A DNA stretch of 64,000 nucleotides from Microthrixaceae bacterium (GTDB taxonomy: Bacteria; Actinomycetota; Acidimicrobiia; Acidimicrobiales; Acidimicrobilacustridaceae), in NCBI GenBank assembly GCA_947449015.1, contig CANFQA010000003.1, positions 40,434 to 104,433 of the forward strand, read 5' to 3'. Below, piece after piece: positions 33,872 through 43,214 of the stretch; within the stretch, counting starts at the first letter, position 1; the number at the start of each line of letters is the position of its first letter. The position numbers were made by a program, and so were the translations under genes. The notes beneath the pieces are model-generated. The model was not told the origin of the DNA. It saw only the letters and a program-made list of their open reading frames with translations, and made no database searches.

Positions 33872-35515
33872 TCAGGTTTCGGAGGTTTGCTGCTTGCTCG
33901 GCGAGATATCAGGAAGCCGCCCGGTGAAGAACAGCGCGATAACCGCCAGGAGGGCAAGTGCGCCGAGTGCTGTATCAAGTCCCTTGATACGGGCTTGCCG
34001 GTTGTCGGACATCACTGCGTCAGTGGTTGCCGTCGACGCGCCCGCCTCTTCCATCGACGTACGCAGTTGCGAATCCGAGATGAATGGCGCTCCGGCCGCC
34101 AATGTCACCGTTGCGGTCTGCTTCACCTGATCAGGAACGGCAGGGTTCTGCTGGATCCCGGCGAGAAGTGATGCGCTCAGTGCGGCGATCATGATGGATC
34201 CAGCAAGCGCGGTGCCGAGAGATGCGCCGAGATTGGTGGCGGTGTTCTGAAGGCCGCCCACTTCGCCACTTTCACGTGTTGGCACTGATGAAACCGTGAC
34301 CGCTCCGAGCTGCGAGGACAGTGCGCCCATGCCAAGACCCACCAGCAGCAGCGGAAATCCGACGACCGCAGCATTGGCATCGAGGTTGATGCCGCTCATC
34401 AGCGCGACGATTCCGCCCAGCATGAGCACGACTCCGATGCGCACGATGCGCCTCGGGGCAACTGAAGGAAAGAGCTTCGGAATTCCGATTGCGGCTGCGA
34501 GCAGTGCAATCGACAACGGCATGACGCGCAGGCCGGTCTGAATCGCTGAGAGTTCGAGCACGACGGAGAGGAACAGCGGGATCACGAAGAACACACCGGC
34601 CTGCAGCATGAACTGGAAGCCGAACATGATGAGTCCGCCGGTGAGTTGCGAGTTGGCGAACATTGACGGACGCAGCAGCGGTTCACGACCGGCGGCGATG
34701 AGATGGTTCTGCCAGAGGATGAACAGCCACACGATGAGTGCTCCGGCGACCATGAACCAGAAGGTGAGCGAGAGGCTCAGCAGCGATGGTGCACCGGGCT
34801 TCGGTGAGATCCAGCCCCATTCACTTGAACGCAGCACTCCAAACACCGCCAAACCGAGACCCAGAACCGAAAGCACCGTTCCGACAAAGTCGAGGCGAAC
34901 TCGGCCGGTCACTGGAGCATCCGCGATCCGACGGGAGAGCACGAGGATGATCGCAACCACCGCGACTTCGCCGAAGAACACCCATCGCCAAGAGCCATAG
35001 GTTGTGGCCGCTCCACCGAGCAGCGGGCCCACGGCAACAGCAATTGCACCGGACGCAGCGATCAGGCCGTAGGTGCGGGGCCGTTCGGCAGGACCGAAGT
35101 TGGCGGCGACGAGCGCCACGATTGCCGGCATGATCAGCGCAGCGCCGACTCCTTCAAGGAATGACCATCCGAACAGCAGCATCGGCAAACTTGTTGCGAG
35201 TCCGGTGACGAATGAGCCTGAGCCATAAATGACACAGCCGATAGCGAATGCCCGGCGCCTTCCGATCATCGAACCGATCTTGCCGCCGGTGATCATGAGT
35301 GTTGCCATGACGAGCGTGTAGAGCGTGATCGCCGTTTGGATGCCGGTGATTGAGGTGTGGACATCGTTGGCGACGGTGGCCATCGAGACGTTCATGACCG
35401 AACTGTCGAGCGTCATGAGGAACTGCGCCGCAGCAAGGGTTATGAGTACGGCCCCCGATGTGCTCGAGCCGGTGGAGCTCGTAGCGGCAGCTCCTTGTCT
35501 TGATTCTGACGTCAT
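33872..35515 (-). CDS. DHA2-family (EmrB/QacA) MFS drug exporter, 14 TM
   Basis: 547 residues. QFLMTLDSSVMNVSMATVAN is the helix-1 motif of DHA2 drug:proton antiporters (motif D1), GGKIGSMIGRRRAFAIG is motif A, and SGAIAVAVGPLLGG is motif C. About 14 hydrophobic helices are visible. A long extracytoplasmic loop precedes the last helix (near residues 460-520). GGAG lies 6 bases before the ATG. It probably extrudes hydrophobic or cationic compounds. Convergent with the MMPL gene across 36 bases. No TetR/MarR regulator is adjacent. Confidence 0.9.
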   Translation of the reverse strand: MTSESRQGAAATSSTGSSTSGAVLITLAAAQFLMTLDSSVMNVSMATVANDVHTSITGIQTAITLYTLVMATLMITGGKIGSMIGRRRAFAIGCVIYGSGSFVTGLATSLPMLLFGWSFLEGVGAALIMPAIVALVAANFGPAERPRTYGLIAASGAIAVAVGPLLGGAATTYGSWRWVFFGEVAVVAIILVLSRRIADAPVTGRVRLDFVGTVLSVLGLGLAVFGVLRSSEWGWISPKPGAPSLLSLSLTFWFMVAGALIVWLFILWQNHLIAAGREPLLRPSMFANSQLTGGLIMFGFQFMLQAGVFFVIPLFLSVVLELSAIQTGLRVMPLSIALLAAAIGIPKLFPSVAPRRIVRIGVVLMLGGIVALMSGINLDANAAVVGFPLLLVGLGMGALSSQLGAVTVSSVPTRESGEVGGLQNTATNLGASLGTALAGSIMIAALSASLLAGIQQNPAVPDQVKQTATVTLAAGAPFISDSQLRTSMEEAGASTATTDAVMSDNRQARIKGLDTALGALALLAVIALFFTGRLPDISPSKQQTSET

Positions 35516-35611
35516 TCGTTCTCCGGGTGTCGCGTCGAAAGAGCGCTGAGATTCCTTGGTGCGCTCCGCACTTCATGGGAGCAGGATCGGAAACCGCATC
35601 CCGCTGCGCGC

Positions 35612-37636
35612 TTACCGTACCTGAGTGACGGTCAGGAGGACCGATGGCGTACTGGGACGAACCGGATTGGTTTGTGCTCCTGTGGCGAACAGTCCCACAT
35701 GCTGATTCTCCGTCGACCACATGATCTGAACTTCCTGACAGACCCCGGGTGAGGAGCACGTGATTGGAACAAACCAGTTCCATGCGACCACGAGCAGTGT
35801 CGAGTTCGAAGCAAGTGTGAAGTTCGTATTGGTGGCCGGAACATTGAGGAAGTCGCGCTGGAGCCAGATGCTTGATGTCGTCAGGCCATTTTGAGACGAG
35901 CGTTGGACCTGGGCGGCGAACTGAAGGTTGTAGGCGCCCGGTTGGGTGAAGGTGATCTTTGAGCCGTCGACGATGGTGACGCCGGGTGTATTTGCTGCAT
36001 CGGAGTTGTTGAAGGTCATTGGATTGGCGACGTTGGGAAGGAAACCCGGGTTCGCGGCAGAGTCCCCTTGAATCTGCGAGGACCAGAAGGATCCGACATC
36101 GCCAAACCCAGCGTCGCCAGTGGCACCGGTCGCTCCTTGTGCGCCGGTTGCACCTGTCGGACCGGGAATGCCCTGCGGCCCTTCGGCCCCTGTTGCACCC
36201 GTGGCACCGGCTGGTCCGGTCGGCCCTGCTGGGCCCGTTACGCCTTGTGGCCCATCGGCGCCGATGGGTCCTTGCGGTCCGGTCGGCCCTGCTGGGCCAG
36301 TGGGACCTGTTGCTCCGTCGATGCCGTTTGTGCCGTTCGTGCCGTTCGTGCCTGCGGCGCCGGTTGCTCCGGTTGCGCCGGTTGCTCCGTCGATTCCGTT
36401 TGTTCCGTTCGCACCCGCGGCACCGGTTGTTCCTGTTGCGCCGTCGGCACCTGCGGGTCCTGTGGGTCCTGTGGGTCCTGTGGGTCCTTGTGGTCCGGTG
36501 GCTCCATCGAGGCCGTTTGTGCCATTCGCACCTGCGGTACCGGTTGCGCCGGTTGCGCCGGTTGCGCCGTCGATTCCGTTTGTTCCGTTCGCACCTGCGG
36601 CACCGGTTGTTCCTGTTGCGCCGTCGGCACCTGCGGGTCCTGTGGGTCCTGTGGGTCCTGTGGGTCCTTGTGCTCCGGTGGCTCCATCGAGGCCATTTGT
36701 GCCGTTCGCACCTGCGGTACCTGTTGCTCCTGTTGCGCCGTCGATTCCGTTTGTGCCGGCATTTCCTGTTGCGCCCTGCGGTCCGATGGGCCCTTGTGGC
36801 CCGGTGGCTCCATCGGCGCCTGCGGTTCCTGCGGCGCCGGTTGCTCCATCGATTCCGTTTGTACCAGCGCCGCCTGTTGCGCCGGTTGCTCCGTCGATTC
36901 CGTTTGTGCCGTTCGTACCTGCGGCGCCGGTCGGTCCTGTTGCGCCGTCAGCACCTGTGGATCCTGTGGGTCCTTGTGGTCCGGTTGCTCCTTGTGGTCC
37001 AGTTGCTCCGTCGATCCCGTTTGCGCCGGTCGCACCGTCTGCGCCTGTGGGTCCGGTCGGTCCGGTTGCGCCGGTTGCGCCTTGGAGGCCGATCGGCCCT
37101 TGTGGTCCTGTGAGTCCCTGAGGACCGATCGCTCCATCAGCCCCTGCGGTGCCCGTCGCACCTGCCGCACCCATTGAACCCGTCGCACCTGTCGAACCCG
37201 TCGCACCTGTCGAACCTGTCGAACCTGTTGAACCTGTTGAACCTGCAGCACCAGTCGTACCAACTGCGCCCTGCGGTCCCGTTTCGCCATTCGGTCCTGG
37301 GGGTCCGTCGGCGCCACTCGTGCCTGAAGCTCCCGTCAGGCCAACGGGTCCGGTGCCTCCCGTCGCTCCGGGAGTACCCGGTGCGCCAGTCGCTCCGCGA
37401 ATGGACTCAAGGAACGCGGAGACATCACCGGTGTTTCCTTGTAGTAGCCAAACGTCATAGGCGCTCACCGCGCACTGACCCTCAGGTGTGGTCGGGCAGG
37501 TCGCATCGGTTGATGTGTTCCATGCCGCACACCCGTACAACATCAGCGTGAGCACAGTGACAAACGCCGCGCCACCCAGAACCACCCTCGTGAATCTCCT
37601 CGGTGGGCTCGCTGGGTTGGGGTTTGTTGTTGCCAC
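35612..37636 (-). CDS. Membrane-anchored collagen-like (Gly-X-Y) surface protein
   Basis: 674 residues. GTG start with TACCGT 6 bases upstream. Residues about 17-36 form a signal or anchor helix ending MLYGC, a weak lipobox. Residues 37-80 hold three Cys and the [20 protein letters not shown] segment that often precedes collagen stalks. Residues 81-509 are 143 uninterrupted Gly-X-Y triplets dominated by GAT, GPT, GTN, GID and GPQ. Residues about 511-674 form a beta-rich C-terminal domain ([15 protein letters not shown], then [11 protein letters not shown]) like the trimeric C1q/BclA heads. Triplet stretches in bacteria form trimeric triple helices. Its stop is 96 bases upstream of the MFS start. 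Confidence 0.88.
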   Translation of the reverse strand: MATTNPNPASPPRRFTRVVLGGAAFVTVLTLMLYGCAAWNTSTDATCPTTPEGQCAVSAYDVWLLQGNTGDVSAFLESIRGATGAPGTPGATGGTGPVGLTGASGTSGADGPPGPNGETGPQGAVGTTGAAGSTGSTGSTGSTGATGSTGATGSMGAAGATGTAGADGAIGPQGLTGPQGPIGLQGATGATGPTGPTGADGATGANGIDGATGPQGATGPQGPTGSTGADGATGPTGAAGTNGTNGIDGATGATGGAGTNGIDGATGAAGTAGADGATGPQGPIGPQGATGNAGTNGIDGATGATGTAGANGTNGLDGATGAQGPTGPTGPTGPAGADGATGTTGAAGANGTNGIDGATGATGATGTAGANGTNGLDGATGPQGPTGPTGPTGPAGADGATGTTGAAGANGTNGIDGATGATGATGAAGTNGTNGTNGIDGATGPTGPAGPTGPQGPIGADGPQGVTGPAGPTGPAGATGATGAEGPQGIPGPTGATGAQGATGATGDAGFGDVGSFWSSQIQGDSAANPGFLPNVANPMTFNNSDAANTPGVTIVDGSKITFTQPGAYNLQFAAQVQRSSQNGLTTSSIWLQRDFLNVPATNTNFTLASNSTLLVVAWNWFVPITCSSPGVCQEVQIMWSTENQHVGLFATGAQTNPVRPSTPSVLLTVTQVR
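36362..36721 (-). repeat. Tandem 180-bp duplication inside the collagen stalk
   Basis: Bases 36542-36721 (triplets 76-95) and 36362-36541 (triplets 96-115) encode the same 20-triplet block, starting [15 protein letters not shown], with few nucleotide differences. This is a recent in-frame expansion that lengthens the stalk by 60 residues. Confidence 0.85.
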
Positions 37637-37642
37637 AGTTGG

Positions 37643-37648
37643 ACGGTA
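37643..37648 (-). promoter_or_regulatory. -10 box for leaderless collagen-like gene
   Basis: Reading right to left: TACCGT, 6 bases (CCAACT), then the GTG at 37636. No ribosome-binding site is seen. Confidence 0.55.
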
Positions 37649-37748
37649 CGACTGCGCTGATCAATGCAGCTGAAATCCGCCCAGACGGGTCAGTGAATTC
37701 ACCCGAACCGTGTAGTTGTCGCGACTCCGCCCCGAAGCGCCGGACGAC

Positions 37749-40001
37749 TCAGCTCAGCGGCAAGGTGAAGTAGCCGGCGACATCGATGATCACATCGGGG
37801 CAACCCTGATTGGTCATGAGTGAGATCGCGCCGTTCGATCCGAGTCGAACCACAACCATGTTCGCAATCGTCTGCCCCGAAACAAAGTTGATGTTCGAGG
37901 CGATGGGTTGCGCCTGACCAGCAGGCCACATGGTGAGGAAACCGCCTGATGTGCCCCCAGTGACGGTGACGTTGAGCGCAACAGCGTTGCTGCCGGGCAA
38001 ACCGGCGTTGGTGCTTTGGGGTACGCCGAATCTCCCTGCAATGGTCACGGAACGACCGACCGATGCAACGCATGGGCCGTCATAGCGCGTATCAAGTGCC
38101 CGAACCGGTGTGAGTCCCACAAAGCCACCGGCAGTCGCCAGGCCGCCGCGGTAATAGCCGGCGACATCGACGATCACGTGCGGGCACCCCTGGTTGGTGA
38201 CGAGATCAATTGATCCGGTGGCACCAACCTTCACGGTGACCATGTTGGGGATTGTCTGGCCTGATGTGAAGTTGAGGTTCGACGCCGTAGGACGCACCTG
38301 ACCGGTGGGCCACACCGTGAGATAACCAGCCGCTGTTGGTTCGGTGGCGGTGACGTTGAGTACGAGTGACGATGCGTCGGCTGGAACCCCGGATGTTCCT
38401 GCGATCTTCAATGTTCGCTTTGTTGTCGAGACGCATGGTCCATTGCTGCGAGTGTCAAGCACACGTGTCGGTGTAATTCCAACAAAGCCACCACCGCCAG
38501 GGGTTCCACCGGCGTAGTAGCCGGCGATATCGATGATGACGTTTGGGCATCCCTGATTGGTGGAGATGTTGATCGATCCGTTAGTCCCGATCTTGGCGGT
38601 GACCATATTGGCGATGGTCTGTCCGGATTGAAAGTTCAGGTTCGATGCCGTCGGACGAGAGGTTCCGCCAGGCCACGCGGTGAGAAACCCGGGTGCGGTT
38701 GGTCCGGTCACAGTCACGTTCAACGCGACGGCGGTGGCATTTGCGGGAATCGAATTTCGTGAACGTATGGCGATTGTCTGACCTGAACCGTCGACACAGC
38801 GCCCGGTTTCGCGGGTGTCGAGCGCGCGCACTGGTGATGTGTTGACGAGGCCACCTGGTGCTGCGAAATCTGTTGGTGCTTCGGGCTGTGTTCGCAGAGC
38901 TCCGCCAGCGACACTCAGCGACTGCAGATGGAAGCGACGCTGACCCTGACTGGCACAGAGACCGGGTGAGTCGCAGTTCGGATTCGATGGGTAGTCGGTA
39001 TAGGGAGCGTTCCACGAGTGATTGATCAGATGCAGTTGACCGCTGGCGTCGGTGAAGATCGAACCACCACCGCGCCCTAACTCACTGATGGTGTTGTCGA
39101 GCAGTGGAGTCGCGCTCGACCGAGTGCACGGCCCTCTGGGTCCGTCACAACGAGCCTGACCCATCCGGTACGAACCGCTGCGCCATTCGTTGGCCGAGTA
39201 GATGAGCCAGTACGCGCCGCCGTGATGAACCATTGATGGGTTCTCAATGCCATGTCCCTCCCAGGTGTCTTCCTGGGGAATGCCATCGATAAACGTGCCC
39301 GGATTGGTGGAGAGCAAAAGGCTGGGCGAGCTGAGGTATCCAAAGCTCTGGCCATCGGGCGCGAGCCGGCGCGACCAGAGTCGGGTGGGGGTGGAGCCGG
39401 GAATACCGGCCGACTTCCACACGAGGTACCCGGTGCCGTCAACATCAACAAAGGGTTCGGCGTCGATGCTTCCTGCGGGATCGCCATCGCACTGGAACGG
39501 TGTTGAGGAGGAATCGGTGAACGGTCCTGCTGGCGATGACGCGGTAGCCATTGAGATGCATCGGCGTGTGTCGTTGACTTCCCATGAGCTGAACGCCACC
39601 CATGTGGTGCCGAACTTGGCCACGCCGGGTCCCCACTGTGCTTTCTGGCTCCGAGATGTACCGCCCTTTGACCAACTCGGTGGCACGGGAAACGCGTCGT
39701 TGAAGTACGGATCGCTGTTGTAGGGGTTCGGGGAGTACGCAGGTCGCGGGGTCCAGTTGACGAGATCGGTCGACGACATGGCCGGCATAAGCGACCCGCC
39801 GGTTGATGTTGAATACGCCCAGTAGGTCGTCCCATCGCGCACCACGGTGGGGTCGGGGAAATTCTGGGTGTACGGAACTCCAGGCTTGAACCATGGCGCG
39901 CCTGCGTACGCACTGACTGCCACCTCGTCGGCGAGGATCAACACGATGATCATCGCGAGCACGACGAAGAGTCGTGTCGAACGCCGTCGGAACTGGTTCA
40001 C
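37749..40001 (-). CDS. Secreted GH43-like five-bladed-propeller protein with three C-terminal repeats
   Basis: 750 residues. The GTG at 40001 is chosen over the ATG at 40031 because TACACT lies 6 bases before it and a signal peptide follows at once (NQFRRRSTRLFVVLAMIIVL). Residues about 35-370 resemble glycoside hydrolase family 43. FPDPTVVRDGTTYWAYS carries the catalytic base Asp50, SIDAEPFVDVDGTGYLVWKS the pKa-tuning Asp180, and GHGIENPSMVHHGGAYWLIY the acid Glu253. Three repeats follow (about 388-497, 509-618, 630-746). Each begins P-x-R-x-LDTR and ends V-I-x-D-x-AGYY/F. This domain is frequent in actinobacterial surface proteins and may bind the envelope. An arabinan or xylan-like substrate is only a family guess. 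Confidence 0.83.
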   Translation of the reverse strand: MNQFRRRSTRLFVVLAMIIVLILADEVAVSAYAGAPWFKPGVPYTQNFPDPTVVRDGTTYWAYSTSTGGSLMPAMSSTDLVNWTPRPAYSPNPYNSDPYFNDAFPVPPSWSKGGTSRSQKAQWGPGVAKFGTTWVAFSSWEVNDTRRCISMATASSPAGPFTDSSSTPFQCDGDPAGSIDAEPFVDVDGTGYLVWKSAGIPGSTPTRLWSRRLAPDGQSFGYLSSPSLLLSTNPGTFIDGIPQEDTWEGHGIENPSMVHHGGAYWLIYSANEWRSGSYRMGQARCDGPRGPCTRSSATPLLDNTISELGRGGGSIFTDASGQLHLINHSWNAPYTDYPSNPNCDSPGLCASQGQRRFHLQSLSVAGGALRTQPEAPTDFAAPGGLVNTSPVRALDTRETGRCVDGSGQTIAIRSRNSIPANATAVALNVTVTGPTAPGFLTAWPGGTSRPTASNLNFQSGQTIANMVTAKIGTNGSINISTNQGCPNVIIDIAGYYAGGTPGGGGFVGITPTRVLDTRSNGPCVSTTKRTLKIAGTSGVPADASSLVLNVTATEPTAAGYLTVWPTGQVRPTASNLNFTSGQTIPNMVTVKVGATGSIDLVTNQGCPHVIVDVAGYYRGGLATAGGFVGLTPVRALDTRYDGPCVASVGRSVTIAGRFGVPQSTNAGLPGSNAVALNVTVTGGTSGGFLTMWPAGQAQPIASNINFVSGQTIANMVVVRLGSNGAISLMTNQGCPDVIIDVAGYFTLPLS
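37764..38840 (-). repeat. Three protein-level repeats of about 110-117 residues
   Basis: Coding units at about 38511-38840, 38148-38477 and 37764-38114. Shared features are LDTR, a conserved Cys in G(R/P)CV, ALNVTVTG or LVLNVTATE, (F/Y)LT.WP.G, SN(L/I)NF.SGQTI.NMV and NQGCP.VI.D.AGYY. The divergence between units suggests old duplications. Confidence 0.8.
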
Positions 40002-40007
40002 GCGTTC

Positions 40008-40013
40008 AGTGTA
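40008..40013 (-). promoter_or_regulatory. -10 box for leaderless GH43-like gene
   Basis: Reading right to left: TACACT, 6 bases (GAACGC), then GTG at 40001. This placement decides the start codon. Confidence 0.55.
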
Positions 40014-40074
40014 TGGAGCAGGTCCAGACATGGTGCCGCGGCCGCAGGCGAGGATTTCGGTCGTCGATGATGAA

Positions 40075-42378
40075 TCAGTGTTTGGCGAATGTGATTGCGA
40101 TGGTCTGGTTTGAAGTCACGGATGCATCGGCGGTGAACACCCCGCCATTGCTTCGCAGGGTGGAATCGCCGAGCCCGCTGATGGACGAGATGGGGTGAGC
40201 TGGATCGGTTGAGCGAACGCTGAAACTCAGATGGTCATCGTTCACCGTGGGCTGGTGAGGAAGTTGGAATGCATATCCAGCCGAAGTGGTCTGCAGCACG
40301 CCGCTGAGATGGAAGCGCAGGACGCGTGTAGCGCCAGCAGGGATAGTGATCCCCCTCGAGAACACCCGAATCCCGCGGTCGGGTTGCTCGGAAAGATCAA
40401 CCGCCTGCCCATCGAGCGTTGCGCTGTTGAGTCTGAGTGAGGTGTAGATCGAGAAGTACATCCCGTTGGTACCAGTGGGTTCGCCATTGTCATTGCCGAT
40501 GACGTACGCAGGGAGACCGCTGTTAGGGGCGTCATTTCGGAGCTCGATCGTGACGTCGCTGTCCATTTGGGAGGTGCTCGGATCGATCGTGGAATCGAAG
40601 GCGATTGATCGCTGGAGGAAGTAGTCGATTTTGTTGGCGAACGATGCTGAATTGCGGAACGAGAACATGCCGCCTTCGCTCGGAAGCTCGAAGCGCGAGG
40701 TGAGACCGAGCCGGTCGAACAGAACCTGTGTGGTCGGGTCAGTGACCGAGAACATGATGTGGCCATCGGTGACTGACGGACCCAATGCACGTTGAATCTC
40801 CCGATAGTTGGTTTTTGAGGAGCGAAGGAGTTCGTCGAACGCCTTCTGCCCGACCGCCGCAAGTTGATCGCGGCGTTCGCTGGTCTGCCCGGCGAACTCG
40901 AGGTACTGACCATGCAGGAGGTAATCGGCGGCATTGTCGGCGGTGAGCGGCTTTTTGATCCCATCGACTCGGATGGGACCAGTGATCTTGAGCAGGCTGG
41001 CGAGACCGAACGGATCAATCACGATGACGCCGCTGATTGCGACGCCGGTCGCTTTAGCGAAGAGTTGCTCGACCATGGCGACATCGCTTGGTAGATCGGG
41101 TGAGACAGTCCAGTTCTGGGCGAACATCTGGGGATGGAATCTGTCGTAGAGATCTCGGAACTGAATCGGAGCGACGTAGTCAGTATGTGATCCGAGCTTG
41201 CTGTTGAGTGTTGCCACGCTCGATGATCGGTCGAGAGTGAGGTGTCCGTGATCGGCGCTGAGCAGCGCGTACGAACCGACGAACCCACCAAGGAAGCGAG
41301 ACTCAGACTCGCTGGTGAACTCCACGAGGTACGAGCGCGGGGTGGTTGCGCCAAGAAGTTCAGGGAGCGCATTGAGCGCCATCGATGCCGTTTCGATCTG
41401 CGGGGATACGCCTGTGACCTGAGCGGCGAAGTCGTCGACTCGACTCGCGACGGGAGGGAACAACCAGCTTCGATCGATTCCGTCAAGGGTGTTCTGTACC
41501 GATTTCACCTCGGCGGAAAGTGCTGCCACCGGCTCCTGCATGGCAACGACGCTGTTGAGGTCCACTCCATTGTCAGCAAGGTGGAGTGTGTCATAGGGGG
41601 CGGCAGACACAGTTGCCTGTGCAGTAGATGCAAGCGCTCGTCCGGCGCCTATGACCTCGGTAGCGGTGTTGAGATTGGCACCGATCACCGGGATGAGTTT
41701 CGCTGGGGCCATGAGCAGAGAATCGATGAACCCAGAGGCCTTCACGTAGTCGGTCTCAGCAGATTCAAAGGCGCCAGCGGCAGCTGCGAGATCACCGGAC
41801 TTGGTCTCGGTGACGCCAGTGCGAGATGACGCGACTGCGTTGCGTAACGACGGCGTCGCCAGGGCGCTCAGGACAACACCGGTAATGACCGATACTGCAA
41901 TGAACGCAACTGCGAGCATCCCGGCCAGTCGGACCCGCCGACGTATCTCGCCGGCACCGTGGCGAACTCCACTGATGAGCACAGGAACGGCTCCGACGAT
42001 GACCAGCAGTGTGACCAGAAGCGTTGATGCACCTTCGGCTGGATGAAGCAGCGCGGTTACAGACAACGCACTGATCGCTGCCAGATGCCATGGCGGGGTT
42101 TTTGCCTGTCGTAGAGCGATGATGCCGAGCATGAGCGCAGCAACAGGGGCAATGAGCCAGATCGAACCGATGGTTACACCAACCGCTGCCGCCGTGAGCA
42201 GCAGCACCGGCGTGAGCGTGGCACGTGCAGCGGCGAGCACGACCAAAACGGCGAATGCAGCTGTCCAACACCGATCTACCGGGCTGTAGGCGGTGAATCC
42301 GGCGACAACTGACGCCCCTAGGAAACCGGCGGTGGCCGCAATCAAACTGATCGATGCTCGTTCAGCTGACGAGGTCAT
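40075..42378 (-). CDS. DUF4012-domain membrane protein
   Basis: 767 residues. Residues about 1-175 contain six or seven hydrophobic helices, the last (AVAFIAVSVITGVVLSALA) leading into a long extracytoplasmic part. The external region has a helical segment (about 185-340) and then the DUF4012 core: SYLVEFTSESESRFLGGFVG, LYDRFHPQMFAQNWTVSPDLP and GVIVIDPFGLASLLKITGP. DUF4012 proteins often sit beside exopolysaccharide genes in actinobacteria; the biochemical role is not known to me. GGAAG lies 6 bases before the ATG. The multi-helix N-terminus is longer than the single helix I would expect in the family. Confidence 0.83.
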   Translation of the reverse strand: MTSSAERASISLIAATAGFLGASVVAGFTAYSPVDRCWTAAFAVLVVLAAARATLTPVLLLTAAAVGVTIGSIWLIAPVAALMLGIIALRQAKTPPWHLAAISALSVTALLHPAEGASTLLVTLLVIVGAVPVLISGVRHGAGEIRRRVRLAGMLAVAFIAVSVITGVVLSALATPSLRNAVASSRTGVTETKSGDLAAAAGAFESAETDYVKASGFIDSLLMAPAKLIPVIGANLNTATEVIGAGRALASTAQATVSAAPYDTLHLADNGVDLNSVVAMQEPVAALSAEVKSVQNTLDGIDRSWLFPPVASRVDDFAAQVTGVSPQIETASMALNALPELLGATTPRSYLVEFTSESESRFLGGFVGSYALLSADHGHLTLDRSSSVATLNSKLGSHTDYVAPIQFRDLYDRFHPQMFAQNWTVSPDLPSDVAMVEQLFAKATGVAISGVIVIDPFGLASLLKITGPIRVDGIKKPLTADNAADYLLHGQYLEFAGQTSERRDQLAAVGQKAFDELLRSSKTNYREIQRALGPSVTDGHIMFSVTDPTTQVLFDRLGLTSRFELPSEGGMFSFRNSASFANKIDYFLQRSIAFDSTIDPSTSQMDSDVTIELRNDAPNSGLPAYVIGNDNGEPTGTNGMYFSIYTSLRLNSATLDGQAVDLSEQPDRGIRVFSRGITIPAGATRVLRFHLSGVLQTTSAGYAFQLPHQPTVNDDHLSFSVRSTDPAHPISSISGLGDSTLRSNGGVFTADASVTSNQTIAITFAKH

Positions 42379-42409
42379 GGCAATCTTCCGGCAAGTTGGG
42401 GTGCACGCG

Positions 42410-42439
42410 AAAAGACCCTCACCGAAGTGAGGGTCTTTT
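42410..42439 (-). terminator. Rho-independent terminator downstream of the LPYTG gene
   Basis: A perfect 13-bp stem, AAAAGACCCTCAC pairing with GTGAGGGTCTTTT, around a CGAA/TTCG tetraloop, with T-runs on both strands. It lies between the LPYTG gene stop (42470) and the DUF4012 start (42378), so it ends the LPYTG transcript and separates the two minus-strand genes. It is the clearest intrinsic terminator in the window. Confidence 0.85.
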
Positions 42440-42469
42440 CGTTACGAGTCAACAGTGCGTGTTCTGAAA

Positions 42470-43114
42470 TCAGGCGTTGCTATGGGCGTTGCGGCGACGG
42501 ACCGCGACCACCGAGATTCCGCCAGCGACCAACAGGACCGCACCGACACGCAGCAGTGTGGACGAGTCGGAGCCGGTGTAGGGAAGGTTGCCGGTCGTGC
42601 AGTTGTTACCGGCGAGGAACGCACAGGAATCCTCAACGCGGAACGTTCCGGTCGCGATCCGAGTTTCGCCGGATGTCACGTCAATGCCTTCAGCGGTGAA
42701 GGAGTAATCGCCGCTGGGGGTGCCGGCAGGAACGGTCCAGTCGAAGTCCACATTTCCGTCTGCATCAGCGATGACATCGAAGGCGTAGGGCTCAGGGATG
42801 CCGTCGCCGTTTGTATCGACATTGATTACGAGGTGGACAGTCGTTCCGGGGGTGTAACCCGTGAAGTGGAAATGCACGGGTTCAGTGGGTTCGATGATGT
42901 TGTCATCAGGTGCACCCGGGGTGACCTGCACGACAGTCGTTGCAGTGTCGGGCGGATAGGTGCTCGTGGGTGACCCAGCGCCGGCCTTGCCCACGCCCAT
43001 GGAGAGCACCAACAGAAGTGCCATGGCAAAGGCAGCAAAAAGGGCGGGGAGAACCGCGCTGGCGCTGATAGTTGGTGCTGTGCTGCTCGGATGCTGGTTA
43101 CGCACGGTCGCCAT
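42470..43114 (-). CDS. Sortase-anchored (LPYTG) surface protein
   Basis: 214 residues. Signal peptide about 1-46 (LFAAFAMALLLVLSMGVGKA), mature part about 47-176, then the sorting signal LPYTG (177-181), a hydrophobic helix and an RRRNAHSNA tail. These are the three parts needed for sortase transfer to peptidoglycan. The mature part looks like a single beta-sandwich (PVHFHFTGYTPGTTVHLVIN). It contains VDTNGDGIPEPY and DADGNVDFDW, which resemble calcium-binding D-x-N/D-x-D-G loops. Cys164 and Cys172 flank the spacer. GAGGAG lies 6 bases before the ATG. No sortase gene is in the window. Terminator at 42410-42439. Confidence 0.88.
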   Translation of the reverse strand: MATVRNQHPSSTAPTISASAVLPALFAAFAMALLLVLSMGVGKAGAGSPTSTYPPDTATTVVQVTPGAPDDNIIEPTEPVHFHFTGYTPGTTVHLVINVDTNGDGIPEPYAFDVIADADGNVDFDWTVPAGTPSGDYSFTAEGIDVTSGETRIATGTFRVEDSCAFLAGNNCTTGNLPYTGSDSSTLLRVGAVLLVAGGISVVAVRRRNAHSNA

Positions 43115-43214
43115 TGGGACTCCTCAGGTGGTTTGAACTTTTCTAAGTATTGCCGATCAGACCGTTGGCGTCCAGACTTTCGCTTATTCCGCAGGGATCC
43201 GATGCTCGGTCGGC

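Noticed and set aside
36362..36721. Tandem repeats that could be taken for a CRISPR or minisatellite array
   Set aside because: The period is 180 bp, in frame, without unique spacers, and lies wholly inside the collagen-like coding sequence.
36019..37177. Long open frames on the plus strand, rich in Arg/Leu, Cys/Gly or Pro/Val/Ala, opposite the collagen-like gene
   Set aside because: They arise from the repetitive Gly-X-Y codons read on the other strand. Composition is extreme, and there is no start context or family.
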